Below, piece after piece: positions 40,492 through 51,300 of a stretch of 64,000 nt of DNA. Position 1 is the first letter of the stretch, and each line of letters begins with the position of its first letter. Source of the DNA: VRUE01 sp040879985 (GTDB lineage: Bacteria > Actinomycetota > Thermoleophilia > Solirubrobacterales > 70-9); the NCBI GenBank assembly GCA_040879985.1, contig JBBDJH010000006.1, positions 62,001 through 126,000 of the forward strand, written 5' to 3'. The translations under genes and the position numbers were made by a program. The notes beneath the pieces are model-generated. The model was not told the DNA's origin, did not search any database, and was given only the letters and a program-made list of their open reading frames with translations.

Positions 40492-41475
40492 ATGAGTACC
40501 CAGAAAGCGAGATTTGTCCCCGGCTACGAGCACGTCCCCGGCCAGCACTGCGGCTCGACCGCGCTGCGCAACCTGCTCGCCTTCCACGGCGCAGCGATCA
40601 GCGAGGAGATGGCCTTCGGGCTCGGCGCCGGCGCCTGCTTCTACTACGTGACGCTCGAGGACGGCTCGCCGACGCGCTGGTTCAACGGCCGCACCGCCCG
40701 GCTCGAGGAGAACTTCGACGCCCTGACCGGCGCGGCGCTGCAGCTGCGCACCTTCGAGCCGGGCGACGGCGGCGCCTGGGCGGCGGCCCGCGCCGAGGTC
40801 GACGCCGGCCGGCCGGCCCTGCTGCTCACCGACCTCTACCACCTCGACCACTACGGCAACTCGGCCCACTTCCCCGGCCACGCCGTCGTCCTCGCCGGCT
40901 ACGACGACGAGGCGGCCTACCTCTCCGACACCGGCTTCGAGCAGCTGCAGACGACCCGGTTGGAGAACCTCGACCGGGCGCGCCACAGCGGCCACCCCGC
41001 CTACCCACTGGCCGGCCACATGTTCACCGCCGGCGGCGAGCTCTCGCCCGACCGCCTGCGCGAGGCGGTCCCGGCGGCGATCGAGCGCGCCGCACGGGCG
41101 ATGGTCGAGCCCGAGATCCCCGGCTTCTCCGGCCTCGACGCGGTGCGCGGCCTCGCCGACGAGGCCGGCTCCTGGCCCGAGGTCGCCGCCGACTGGCAGT
41201 GGTGCGCCCGCTTCGGCTACCAGGTGATCGAGCGACGCGGCACCGGCGGCGGCGCCTTCCGGCCGATGTACTCGCGCTTCCTCGCCGAGGCCGGCCGTCC
41301 CGAGGCGCCGCTGGCCGCCACGGCGGGTGAGGCCTGGACCGAACTGGCCGAGGCCTTCCACGCCGCCAGCGAGAACGAGCAGCCCGATCCGGCCCTCTGG
41401 GCCCAGGTGGACACCGCGGCCAACCGCGTAGCCGAGGCCGAGCAGCGCCTCTGGGCCGAACTGGACAGTCCGTAG
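40492..41475 (+). CDS. BtrH N-terminal/DUF4872 protein
   Basis: The 327-residue protein from ATG (or GTG two codons earlier) has an N-terminal domain with PGYEHVPGQHCGSTALRNLL (Cys ~20) and FPGHAVVLAGYDDEAAYLSD (His ~125). This is a papain-like Cys/His layout as in BtrH acyltransferases that move an amino-acyl group from a carrier protein. The C-terminal ~150 residues are a helical DUF4872 region (FSGLDAVRGLADEAGSWPEV). Whether it is an acyltransferase or a peptidase is open. It is monocistronic and almost abuts the divergent lipid kinase. Confidence 0.75.
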   Translation: MSTQKARFVPGYEHVPGQHCGSTALRNLLAFHGAAISEEMAFGLGAGACFYYVTLEDGSPTRWFNGRTARLEENFDALTGAALQLRTFEPGDGGAWAAARAEVDAGRPALLLTDLYHLDHYGNSAHFPGHAVVLAGYDDEAAYLSDTGFEQLQTTRLENLDRARHSGHPAYPLAGHMFTAGGELSPDRLREAVPAAIERAARAMVEPEIPGFSGLDAVRGLADEAGSWPEVAADWQWCARFGYQVIERRGTGGGAFRPMYSRFLAEAGRPEAPLAATAGEAWTELAEAFHAASENEQPDPALWAQVDTAANRVAEAEQRLWAELDSP

Positions 41476-41571
41476 TAACCAGCACTAGACCTGGCGTGCT
41501 CCATGCTGTACCGTTTCTAATTGCGGGAGGCGGGTAGTGCATTTTGGAACCCGTCTTTGGAGGAGAGTCAT

Positions 41572-44370
41572 ATGAGAAGCAAGCGTGGTCCGGTTGGGCT
41601 GCTCGTTCTCACCGCTGCATTTCTCGTTTTCGCATTCGGTGCCTCAAACGCCCAGGCCGCTTTCGGCATTGAAAAATGGGAAGCGCTGACGTGTGAAGAA
41701 AACGAAGACACGCCACCGATTGGCGGCACGCTCGGCCCCGCCCCGCCCCCGATCCCAAAAGCCCCGGGGCAGTGCACTGACTCGACTCCTGAAAAATGGT
41801 TCACCCAGGCTACGGGCCATCCACCGTTCGGAATCACCGACTTCACGCTCAATAACACGGGTGGCTTCCCTGAAGGGTTCGTCAAAGAAATCGTGGTCGA
41901 CACGCCGGAAGGCCTTGGTGTTAATCCGGAGGCCTATGACCAGTGCCCCTTGGAACAGGCCGAAACCGCGATCACGACCTGCCCTCCGCAGTCGATCGTC
42001 GGCGCCAACTACCTGACCGCCGTGGTCTCCACGACGCCGCTCCTCCATGTACGTGCGACGGCGCCTGTTTACAACGTCGAACCCTTCGACGGCGTACCAT
42101 CAATGGTCGCATTTCCCGATTCGGCCGAAGAGCCGGTGTTCATCGTCGGCGACCTGGATCCGAAAGACCAGCACGTCAGATTCACGATCAGCGAAGTGCA
42201 TGCGCCGGAACCCCCCACGCACCCGGCGATAGTCGGATCGCGACTCGTCTTCTTCGGACAAAAAAACCCCTTCGGCTTGGGCAATGGCACCTACCTGACG
42301 ATGCCCAGCAACTGCGCGGGGGGACAGACGAGCACCCTCCACGTCAAATCGCATGAAGGCGCGGAAGACACGGCCAGCTTCACCACGGCGGTGGGCGCCG
42401 ACGAATGCGAGTCGGCGCCGTTCGACCCGGATCTCGACGCGAGCGCGAGCGGCTCGACCGACTCTCCCGAACCGTCCACGGTCGATGTCCAGATGCCGAA
42501 ACAGCTCGAACCCGAAAAACGAGCCCAGTCGCATCTGCTGACCGCAAGGGTCACCCTGCCTGAGGGCGCCGGCCTCAACCCGTCGGTCGCCAACGGCCTC
42601 AACGCCTGCAGCGACGCGCAGTTCAAGAAAGGCACCGACGACCCGGTCGAGTGCCCGGCCTCGTCGCGAATCGGCTCGATCGAGGTCGAGACGCCGGCGC
42701 TCGACCAGGACCTCGGCGGCGATGTCTACGTCGCCCAGCCGCTCAGCAACAACCCGAGCTCGGGCAACCAGTTCCGGGTCTTCCTGCACGCCTTCAACGA
42801 CCGCTACGGCGTCAACGTGAGGCTCGTCGGGAACGTCTTCCCGAACCTGCAGACCGGTCAGCTCTCGGTCGTCGTGCCGAACAATCCGCAGGCGCCGTTC
42901 AGCTCGTTCAAAGTCCACGTCGACGGCGGGCCGAGGGGCGCGTTGACGACGCCCGATACCTGCGGCCCGCACACCTTGACCGCGAGGTTCACGCCGTGGT
43001 CGCGGCCGAACACGGAAGTGCCGCCCGCCTCCAACCCGCAGTTCACGCTCGACACGCTGCCGGGCGGCGGGCCGTGTCCGAAAACGCTCGGTGAGCGGCC
43101 CTTCAACCCCGGCTACCTTGCCGGCACGCAGAGCAACCTGGCGGGTAAATTCACGCCCTTCCACCTCCGCCTCGACCGTAACGACGGCCAGCAGGAGATC
43201 AAGAAGGTCGATGTCGACCTGCCGCCGGGCATGACCGCCAAACTGCGCGGGCTCGAGTACTGCCCGGAGACGAACATCGCCGCTGCGGTGGGCGCCTCGG
43301 GCGTGAGCACGACGGCCAACCCGCCCTGCCCGAACAGCAGCTTCGTCGGCACGGCGAGGGTCGCCGCGGGATCCGGGCCGGCGCCGTTCCATGCTCCGGG
43401 CAATGTCTACCTGGCCGGCCCATACAAGGGCGCGCCGCTGAGCATGGTGTTCGCGACGCCGGCGCTGGCGGGGCCCTTCGACCTCGGCACCGTGGTCGTC
43501 CGGGTCGCGCTGCACATCGATCCCGAAACGGCTGAGGTGCATGCCGTCTCGGACGCGATCCCGCACGTCTTCGGCGGCGTGAAGCTGGACATCCGGGCGA
43601 TCGACGTCTCGCTCAGCCGTCCGCGCTTCACGCTCAACCAGACGACCTGCCGCGAACCGGTCGCGGTCCGCTCAACCGTGTTCGGCGGCGGCGCCAACCC
43701 GGCCAACCCGGCTGCCTGGCAGTCGGTGTCGCGGGCGCAGGATTCCCGGGCCGCCGAATGCAAAGCGCTGGGCTTCAAACCGAAGTTCTTCGCCCGCATC
43801 TTCGGCGGCAAAAACCAGACCCAGAGGGCCGCCAACCCGAAGTTCCGGGCGATCCTCGACGCTCGCAACGGCGACGCCAACCTGAGGCGGGCCGCGTTCA
43901 TCCTGCCGCGGGCGACGATCCTCGACCAGAGCCACATCAAAACCATCTGCACCCGAGTGCAGCTGGCGGCGAAACAGTGCCCGAAAAACGCGATCTACGG
44001 ACACGCCAGGGCAACCTCGCCACTGCTCGACAAACCGCTCAAAGGCCCGGTCTACCTGACCTCGTCCAACAACGAACTACCGGATCTACTGGTCGACCTC
44101 AAGGGCCAGGTGCCGATCCAGTTGCGCGGCGTGATCAGCTCCGAGCGCGGTCGCCTCAAGACGGTGTTCCGCAAGGCGCCCGATGTAGCGGTGAACAAGT
44201 TCGTCCTGACGATGAAGGGCGGCAACAAGGGGCTGCTGATCAACTCCCGCAACCTCTGCTCCGGACAGACCTCCGGCTTCCTCAACCTGCTGGCACAGAA
44301 CAGCAGGCGGATGAAGACGAAGAACCTGCAGCTCAACATCCCCGCCTGCCGCGGCGGCCAGAGCAACTAA
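41572..44370 (+). CDS. Large exported Cys-containing repeat protein, cell-surface candidate
   Basis: From ATG at 41572, after a strong SD (GGAGGAGAG), the product has ~932 residues. VGLLVLTAAFLVFAFGASNA is a signal peptide cleaved near AQA-AFG. The body is beta-rich and repetitive. Units with a Pro-Gly loop, CPASSRIGSIEVETPAL or CPNSSFVGTARVAAG-type Cys blocks and DLPPGMTAKLRGLEYCP recur, each near GxVYLA (GDVYVAQPL, GNVYLAGPY, GPVYLTSSN). There is no catalytic motif or sortase signal. It may be a surface-layer or adhesin-like protein; I know it only as a group of large hypothetical proteins in this lineage. The first third is less GC-rich than the rest. Confidence 0.75.
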   Translation: MRSKRGPVGLLVLTAAFLVFAFGASNAQAAFGIEKWEALTCEENEDTPPIGGTLGPAPPPIPKAPGQCTDSTPEKWFTQATGHPPFGITDFTLNNTGGFPEGFVKEIVVDTPEGLGVNPEAYDQCPLEQAETAITTCPPQSIVGANYLTAVVSTTPLLHVRATAPVYNVEPFDGVPSMVAFPDSAEEPVFIVGDLDPKDQHVRFTISEVHAPEPPTHPAIVGSRLVFFGQKNPFGLGNGTYLTMPSNCAGGQTSTLHVKSHEGAEDTASFTTAVGADECESAPFDPDLDASASGSTDSPEPSTVDVQMPKQLEPEKRAQSHLLTARVTLPEGAGLNPSVANGLNACSDAQFKKGTDDPVECPASSRIGSIEVETPALDQDLGGDVYVAQPLSNNPSSGNQFRVFLHAFNDRYGVNVRLVGNVFPNLQTGQLSVVVPNNPQAPFSSFKVHVDGGPRGALTTPDTCGPHTLTARFTPWSRPNTEVPPASNPQFTLDTLPGGGPCPKTLGERPFNPGYLAGTQSNLAGKFTPFHLRLDRNDGQQEIKKVDVDLPPGMTAKLRGLEYCPETNIAAAVGASGVSTTANPPCPNSSFVGTARVAAGSGPAPFHAPGNVYLAGPYKGAPLSMVFATPALAGPFDLGTVVVRVALHIDPETAEVHAVSDAIPHVFGGVKLDIRAIDVSLSRPRFTLNQTTCREPVAVRSTVFGGGANPANPAAWQSVSRAQDSRAAECKALGFKPKFFARIFGGKNQTQRAANPKFRAILDARNGDANLRRAAFILPRATILDQSHIKTICTRVQLAAKQCPKNAIYGHARATSPLLDKPLKGPVYLTSSNNELPDLLVDLKGQVPIQLRGVISSERGRLKTVFRKAPDVAVNKFVLTMKGGNKGLLINSRNLCSGQTSGFLNLLAQNSRRMKTKNLQLNIPACRGGQSN

Positions 44371-44440
44371 GCGAGTAACGGCGCCGGGGCGGGCCTCCCA
44401 CCCACCCCGGCGCCACCCGCCAAGTAGGTAGTTCCGGCAC
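44371..44440. repeat. Left direct repeat flanking the RHS module, with terminator hairpin
   Basis: The core GCGCCGGGGCGGG...CCCACCCCGGCGCC (44380-44414) forms a 14-position hairpin with one mismatch, right after the surface-protein stop, and should act as its terminator. A copy with one extra base stands at 52762-52796 in the same orientation. Similarity continues on both sides (AGTAA before, AAGTAGGTAGTTCCGG after versus AAATAGGTATTCCTGG). The repeat is thus about 70 bases. Confidence 0.75.
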
Positions 44441-44528
44441 GGGAGGCTTGAGAGCGGCCTGCATCACACGGCACGCGGCGATACCCGGGTGTAGACCTAG
44501 AGCGGAGTTCGACCCGTCCGGTCATCGA
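44441..44528. other. Intergenic stretch, nothing clear
   Basis: This short gap lies between the left repeat and the stop of the first small membrane gene. It contains no ORF with family features and no strong hairpin. The base composition falls from the GC-rich level of the surface-protein gene to the lower level of the RHS module here. Confidence 0.4.
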
Positions 44529-44669
44529 TCAGGGTGGCCAGTTCCGCCGATCATCCTTGCCGTTCCTCTCCCACAGCCAGTCGCCAGACGCCACGTAATA
44601 AACGGCGAGCGTGACCACGATTGACAAGACGACAATCAGAATTCCGAGAAGAATCGTTCCAAGGCTCAT
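44529..44669 (-). CDS. Single-pass small membrane protein
   Basis: The 46-residue protein from ATG at 44669 is one hydrophobic helix (LGTILLGILIVVLSIVVTLA) plus a charged tail NGKDDRRNWPP. It starts inside the stop of the previous gene (44666-44669), so it is translated with it. The position downstream of an RHS protein and the membrane nature suggest an accessory or immunity-like function, by inference only. The longer frame up to 44846 overlaps the neighbour and has no signal. Confidence 0.6.
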   Translation of the reverse strand: MSLGTILLGILIVVLSIVVTLAVYYVASGDWLWERNGKDDRRNWPP

Positions 44670-44941
44670 GAGGCGGCAGACGTCTCGGAGCCAAACCGGT
44701 TCAACGCCCGCTGCATCTTCTTTGCACCATAGAAACGGCGCGCCCACCAAGACTCTGGGCGAGCGAGCCTGCAGGCGGCAACGATCCAGATCATGCCCAT
44801 GACGACGAACCCGAGAACAAATGCAGCCCGCTGACCCTTGCTCCACGTAATCCCGGCGGGAATACCGACGACCACGAGCAGGATAGCCAGTACAAGTAGT
44901 CGTTCAGCCAAGGCGCTCACAAGCCTTTTCAGGAGTGCCAT
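44666..44941 (-). CDS. Two-pass small membrane protein
   Basis: This 91-residue protein has two hydrophobic segments (LLVLAILLVVVGIPAGITW, AAFVLGFVVMGMIWIVAACR), then a basic tail RPESWWARRFYGAKKMQRAL. The start ATG has an AGGAG-type sequence a few bases upstream. It is coupled to the 46-residue protein by a 4-base overlap. I do not recognise the family. It is 131 bases from the preceding three-pass gene and all read in the direction of the RHS gene. Confidence 0.65.
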   Translation of the reverse strand: MALLKRLVSALAERLLVLAILLVVVGIPAGITWSKGQRAAFVLGFVVMGMIWIVAACRLARPESWWARRFYGAKKMQRALNRFGSETSAAS

Positions 44942-45072
44942 ACGGCATCACGGCTCGCTCACAGTCGTTCGGTAGTCTCGGTAATTACTCATTACGGGCT
45001 AAACGTAAGCTCATCGTGCAATTGCAGGTCCTTCGACGAAGAGTTCAAATGGATCGCCGGTCGAACCCACCC

Positions 45073-45381
45073 TCAAGAGGCATGTTTGTCCCCGGCTCGC
45101 GCCAACAGAAGTACCAAGGGAAGGCCAGCAATTAGTGCAATGACCACAAACGGCATAGTTGAGATCACATCCCCCATGACCGCCACTCCCACCAACAGGA
45201 TCGACACAACCACCATGTAGGCAATCAGCGCCGCGCGCAGTACCGCTCGACGCCCCCCGCTAGCTGGCAGACCCTGAACTTCCAGTTGTTCGGAGTGTCG
45301 CGCGTAGACAAGCCTGATGAGCATGCCGCAAACCGCGCCAATGAGCACGCTCATCACGAGGATTAGGTAGATGTCAGTCAA
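45073..45381 (-). CDS. Three-pass membrane protein directly after the RHS gene, immunity candidate
   Basis: This is a 102-residue protein with three hydrophobic helices (IYLILVMSVLIGAVCGMLIR, AALIAYMVVVSILLVGVAVM, FVVIALIAGLPLVLLLARAG). Its start lies 17 bases after the RHS stop on the same strand, the usual place for the cognate immunity gene of a polymorphic toxin. The RHS tip ends in a Gly/Ala-rich hydrophobic segment that could insert in membranes, and inner-membrane immunity proteins of this size are known for pore-forming toxins. The pairing is inferred from position and topology; no homology is recognised. Confidence 0.6.
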   Translation of the reverse strand: MTDIYLILVMSVLIGAVCGMLIRLVYARHSEQLEVQGLPASGGRRAVLRAALIAYMVVVSILLVGVAVMGDVISTMPFVVIALIAGLPLVLLLARAGDKHAS

Positions 45382-45398
45382 CGCTACCCCACTTCACC

Positions 45399-48300
45399 CT
45401 AACATCGCATGCCTGCCCTGTCTGCAAGCTCTGCGGCTACTGCTCCCACGCTCAGCCCAGCGGCTGCAATGGCCAGGGCCTGGCCCACTCCAGGAATCGT
45501 AAAGGTAAAGACCCCAGCCACGCCCGTCGCTGCACCGGTGGCACCGAGGGCGAGTCCGAGGTCCCCGCAATCCATGGGAGTTACTGGACCAGCTGCCGCA
45601 GCTCGTCTGGCTTCCCGCATCTGCTTTACGTTCCACTTGGCAACTTTACTCTCCCAGCGACGAACCACACCTTCGGTCCGCTTAAGGAACTGTTTCCCGC
45701 CAAGGGACATAGCCATAACTCCGCTTCTGTTTGCCCTGCGGACTGCCCGGCGTTCGCGCGTCCTGATCCTGCGAAGCTTACGAGGGCTGGCAGGTCGGCC
45801 GGCCTTTCCACAAGGATGGCTCTGGTGACGTTTCGGACATTCGCCACTGAGGTCGAACTGGTTGATCGGATCGGCGTTCGCGTAGTCATACGCATTTGCC
45901 GAGCCGCCCCGAATCGGGTCGGGGGAGAGAAAGCGCCCCAGCGCCGGCACATAGCTGCGCACGCCCATCTGGATCACACCTGAGGGCAGCTCGGTGCGGC
46001 GCAGCTTGGAGCCAAGCCAGCCAAGCTTGGACGTCGCATTGCCCCCTTTGGGATTGCCGTACTCGTCGAAGCTTTGCGTCGAGAGTAGTTCGGTCGCTTC
46101 GATGTCGTCATCCGCGGTGGCGACGATGTCGCCGTGCAGGTTGGCTAGCTGCAGGCTGACTTCTTCACCTGCGCTTTTCTCGATCGCGCTCGCGCCGATG
46201 CCGCCGATGAAGCGGCTCCACTGCCCTTCGCCTTCGTCGATCCAGGTGGGGGAGTCGGAACCGTTGGCATAATGGTAGATCTCGGTCCCCGCTTCAGAGC
46301 CGCCGGTTCGGACCCTCTCGCGCTGGCGGCCGAGAGAGTCCAGTTCATAGGTGTTCGTGATCCCATCCTGCGTCTGGCTATGCGTGAGGCCGTTGACATA
46401 GTAGGTCGTTTCCAGTTTCCCACCGCCCGAGAACTCGCTCGGCAAATCGATGATCCGGTCCAGAGCGTCGTAGGAAATCCCTTCGCCGATGAGCCGGTCG
46501 GCGGTGTCGTAATTGTATTCCTGTATTTCGCCTTCGGATTCGACATCGCAAGCGCCGCCTTCGCCTGGCTCGCGCGTGATCAGTTTGGTGCGGTTGGTGT
46601 TCTCGTCGAAGCTGTATGCGCGGGTAGTGCATTGCCCCTCTTCGGTGTCCTTGGCCAGGGTGAGGCGGCCGGCCTTGTCGTAGCTGTAGGCCTGGCTCGA
46701 GAGCGCGCCTTCGATCGTGCTCTCCTGGCTTAGAACCTGGCCGTGGATCGAACTCTCGCGATCGAATTCCAGCCAGGTGCAGCCCACGGAGCAGTAGATC
46801 TTCTCGTAGGCGAGGTGGGTCGGGGCGCCGGCCTCGTCAAAGCTGGCTTTGGCCACCAAACCGTTGGGCAGGCCCGCCTCTACCATTTGGGCGTCGGCAT
46901 CGTAGGTTGCCGTAAAGGTTCCCGCGGCGGAGTCGGTCATCTGCGTGAGGACGCCCGAGTCCTCGTCGTAGGTTGCCGTCTGGGTTCCCTTGCCGTCGCT
47001 GATGACTGTGCTTCGACCGAGCAGGTCGTAGCCGACTCCCGAGACGTTGCCGTCGGCGTCTTTGTATTCGATCGGTCTCCCCAAGGCGTCGAAGGTCGTC
47101 CTGATTTCCTGGGAGTCGAAGCCTTCGCATTCTTCGTCGCAGATGAAACGTTGGGCTACTGGCGCGCCGGTCAGTTCCTCATATTCAGTTTCAACTGCCG
47201 ACACGGCTTTACCGCCGCCGGTCGCTTCCACCCTCTTCATCCGCCCGGCAGAGTCATAGGTCGTCTTCGCAATTCGCATGATGAAGCCGCCCTTCTTGTC
47301 CCAGACTTCGGTCGGCTGATCAAGCGCAGAATACGAGTGGAAGTAGGTAAATATACCGGCCCAGGTTTCTTCGACGGATCCCTTCGGACGAGTCAAGCAG
47401 GGCAAACCAGCCCAGGCGACCTTATAGTCGCAGGAACTGTTCTCGGGGTTTTCGCCGGCCGTCCAGTAGATCGTCTTCGTCGTGCCTGCCGTTTCGCCTG
47501 CTGGGTCGGAGGGCTGACGTTCTTCCTTGACCTGTCCGGCCGAGTTGTAGACGGTCTTGGTGACGATGTTGAGACCTTCCGGATCGACTATCTCTTCGGT
47601 TGGCCTCTTCAGAGTCCAGTCGTAGTTCGTTTCCGTGACCCGCTCTTCGACGTCACCCTGGCCGGGAATCGCAGCTGCAACCGTCTCCTTGGTCGGAAGG
47701 TTGGGCCATGGTTCGTCCTCTTTCGGCGTCGGCGCACCGTTGTCGTACTCGATAACTGTGTGCTGACGCGCCTCCTCGGTTTCTCCGTTTTCGAGGCGCA
47801 CCTCTTGCAACGGGCCCCAGGACTCCAGCATCCTGGTGCCGTCGGCGTTGTAGGTGGAGTGGGAGTCGAGCTCAGCGGCGCGGCCGGCCGGATCTTCGTC
47901 CTCGAGCGCTTCTAGGCGAGCCCGGGCACCGAGCGAGCGCACGACGTTGCCGTGCTCGTCGATTTCGCTCGTGGTGATCCCGTCGCCTTCAATGCCCGGT
48001 GGCAAGGCCGAGGCGGTGTTGACCTCGTAGCCGTCGGGATCCATGTAATGAAGGGTGGCCTCAGAGAAGTCGGTGGGCGGATCATCGGGCACCTCGGTCG
48101 GCGGGAAGACCGCGGTCGCGTCGACCGGATAGTCGCTCTGGCCCCACTCGGCCACCGACTCGGGGCTCAGGTCATAGGGAGCGTTTTCGCCGGACACCGG
48201 GACGTCGTAGGCGATCGTCGTGGTCGCGGTAGGTTCGGCTTCCAGCAGGCTTGCGCGGCTGACGCTCTTCAGCTTGGCTTCGTAGGCGCCACCTTGGCCG

Positions 48301-51300
48301 GCCGCGTAGTAGGCGACGTTCCACGGCTCCTCGCCGGGAGGCGTCAGCCGGGTCAGCCGCGCGTCGTCGGTCGATTCGTAGTCGTAGCGCTCCTTGAGAG
48401 CCGGCGAGATGCGCGGGTCCCAAACTTCGGCAAGGTTGCCGGTGGCCTCGTCGTAGCCATAGCGGGCAACGACCTGGCCGTTGCCGGAACCGCCCGCGTC
48501 GTAGTAGGTGATCCTCTCAAGGCGCTGTTGGTCGGCACCGGATGCGATCGGGAAGCTGATGTAGCTAAAGAGAAGCGATCGGCAGCCGGCCGTTTCGGGC
48601 GCGTATTTGCCTTCCGCTTTGACTGGGTTGCAAGTCACCCCGGCGGGGGCGGGGCCGATGACCATCTTGAGCCGCCGCTTTCCTTCTGAGACGTCATAGG
48701 TCAGGCGGGCCTCCTTGGAGGTTCCCTGGTAGGAGACCTGGCTTGGCTGGTATTCGTTGGTCGAGCCGTTCTGGGTGAAGACCGTGCGGGTGCCGTTGGC
48801 GTCGGCGAGGATGAAGCTGGAGCTCGGCTTGGTCAGCTTGAATTCCTTGGCATCCTCGGGGGCGACATAGCTGCTGCCAACCTTGTCGAAGGAAATGCCC
48901 GCCCCTTCGTTGTCGAGGACCTCGACCCAGTTGGCCGCGGGGATGGCGTATTCTTCAAGACAAACTTCTTTGTCAATCGGTTCTTCCCATTCTATTTCTT
49001 CCGCAATCCGTTCGGCTTCACACTGTGGGTTGTACTTGGCAGGCACCGCCGGGCGGTACTTGACCAGCACTTTCTGCCAGGCTTCTTCTTCGTATTCGGC
49101 TTCCACCGGGGCTGAGGGCTGCCACATCTGACCCAGCGTCTTGCTGTTGGTATCTTCGCTGGCGCCGTAGGCGGAGTTGTAGGTGCGGGTGAATTCCAGG
49201 TTGGCGTCGTAGCCGGGGACGGGGATCGAGACGTCGGTGCGGCTGATCGTGAATGCCCCGGTGAGGAGGTTGACCGTCGCCGGGCCGACCGCGGTGGTGG
49301 CATCCGCAGGCCCGCCGGCGAAGCTGCTGTAGGTGACCGTGGCAGGCTCGCTCGCTCCGGCGGCGTTTTTCCCTCCATTGAAGACGGCGCGCAGCTTTAT
49401 GCCCTCAACATGAGGTTCCCATTCCTCAGCTTCGGCGTAGGCCCCGAGGTCAAAGAAGAGCGGCGGGGATTTGCCGGGGTTCCCGCTTACCGGCACAGAC
49501 CAACCAGGCTGCTCCCCTGCCGAATCGAGCAGGTACTGCGTGGGGATACCTTTGAACGCATCCCAGGCAGGATGCTTGACCTGGTATGCGACCGACGTCA
49601 CGCCGCCGCCTTCCGGAGCGCTGCCCCACTCTGCCTTCAACGTGTAGTGGCTGGCCGACTTTTTGCCGTCCTCGGGATAGACGAGCTTGCTGGTCGAGGG
49701 CGCCTCGGGGTAGATCGCCGGGTCGAAGGTCCATTCTGCAGGCGTCGCGTCGGCGTTGCCGGCCGGGTCGGTGGCCTGGACCAGGAAGGTATGCCAGCCC
49801 TCTTCGACTTTTTCGGGCAGCGAATAGGGCGACTCGCAGGCGCTCATTTCTTCGGAGTCGAAGGAGCATTTGAACGTCGAGCCTTCCTCGTCGGCGCTGA
49901 ACTCCACCTCTTCAGGCGTTTCGCGGCTCGTATAGGTGGGGGTCGGCGAGTCGATCGTGGTCTCGGGGGGATCGCCCACTTCGAAGGTCCGCTCAGCCGG
50001 CGTCGGATCCAGATTCCCGGCTGGATCCGTTGCGCGCACGCGGAACGTGTGTGCTTCCTCGGCAAGGTCCTCGTATTCCTTGGGCGACTCGCAGGCGGCG
50101 TAGGCGCCTTCGTCGAGGGAGCATTCGAAGGTCGAGCCGGGCTCCGTGGCGGTGAAGGCGAACGTCGCGTCGGGTGAGAGGATTTTCCCGCTGGGTCCTT
50201 CCGTGATCGTCGTATCGGGCGGCACGCCATCGACCTCGCCGGCCTTGAAGTCATCGGAGCGGCTGATGTTGCCCGAGCCCGCCACGCCGGCGTAACCGCT
50301 GGAGTAGGTCGAGTCGGATGCGATGAGCAGCTGGGTGAACGATTCGCCCGAGCCCCTCCAAGCGCTGAGCGCGCCGCCGCTGTCGGCGATTGCCAACGTC
50401 GTCCCGGTGGGGATCGTGACGCCTTCTTGTTCGGCCAGCACGGTCTCGGTTCCCGCGGACCACTTGGAGAGGATGACGTCGTACTTGTTGGCGGTGGCGG
50501 TTTCGCGCCAGCGCAGCTCATAGCCGCTGCGCACCGAGCCGGGATCGGGCATGTTCAGCCACAGCGAGACGTAGCGTTCGGAGATCGCCGGGGCCGCCTG
50601 CATGGTGATCGCCGCGGCGTCGCCGGCTGCGGAGTCGCTGTAGGTGGCCTGGTTCCAGTAGGCGCCGTTGATCGTCGAGAAGGCATTGGACGGCCCCCAG
50701 CCGGCCGTGGTGACGCGGCCGGGTTTGACGGTGCCGCCGCTCCAGCTCAGGGCGGACCATTTGCCGGCGTTCGAAAGCGGGCTTTCGCTGCGGTTCAGGT
50801 CGTCGAGGACGGTGAGGCCGCTGAGGACTTTGGAGACGTTGAGGACGTGAAACGAGCGTTCCGCGGGCGTCGGGTCGACGGCGCCCGACGTGCCTTTGGC
50901 GCGCACTTTGAAGGTGTGCGGCCCGCTTGCGAGTTCCTGGTAGGCGGAGGGGGCGGCGCAGGCGCTGAACGCGGCGCCGTCCAGCGAGCACTCGAAGCTC
51001 GCTTCTTCATCGTTTGAGCTGAAGGCGAATGAGACCGCGGGCAACACCGGGCCTTCGGGCCCGCTGGTGATCGTCGTCTCGGGAGGCGGCGGCGTGTAGG
51101 CGACCTCCAGGTAGGGGCGCTTGCTTTCTTCTTCGGCGGCGCTGGAGCGAAAGAGCACTCCCCGGTTGGGGCACGATTCTCCACATTCGGTCTGATCGTC
51201 GCGCAGCTTGACGATCACGCCCTGGTTGGCGAGTTCTCCGGAGACCCATTTCTGCACGAGCGTTGAGAGGTCGTTTTCGGGGTCTTCTGCGCCGGGACCG

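Noticed and set aside
44935..45135. A 66-codon plus-strand ORF between the small membrane genes
   Set aside because: It overlaps the start region of two minus-strand genes, has no ribosome-binding site or recognisable fold, and reads against the local operon.
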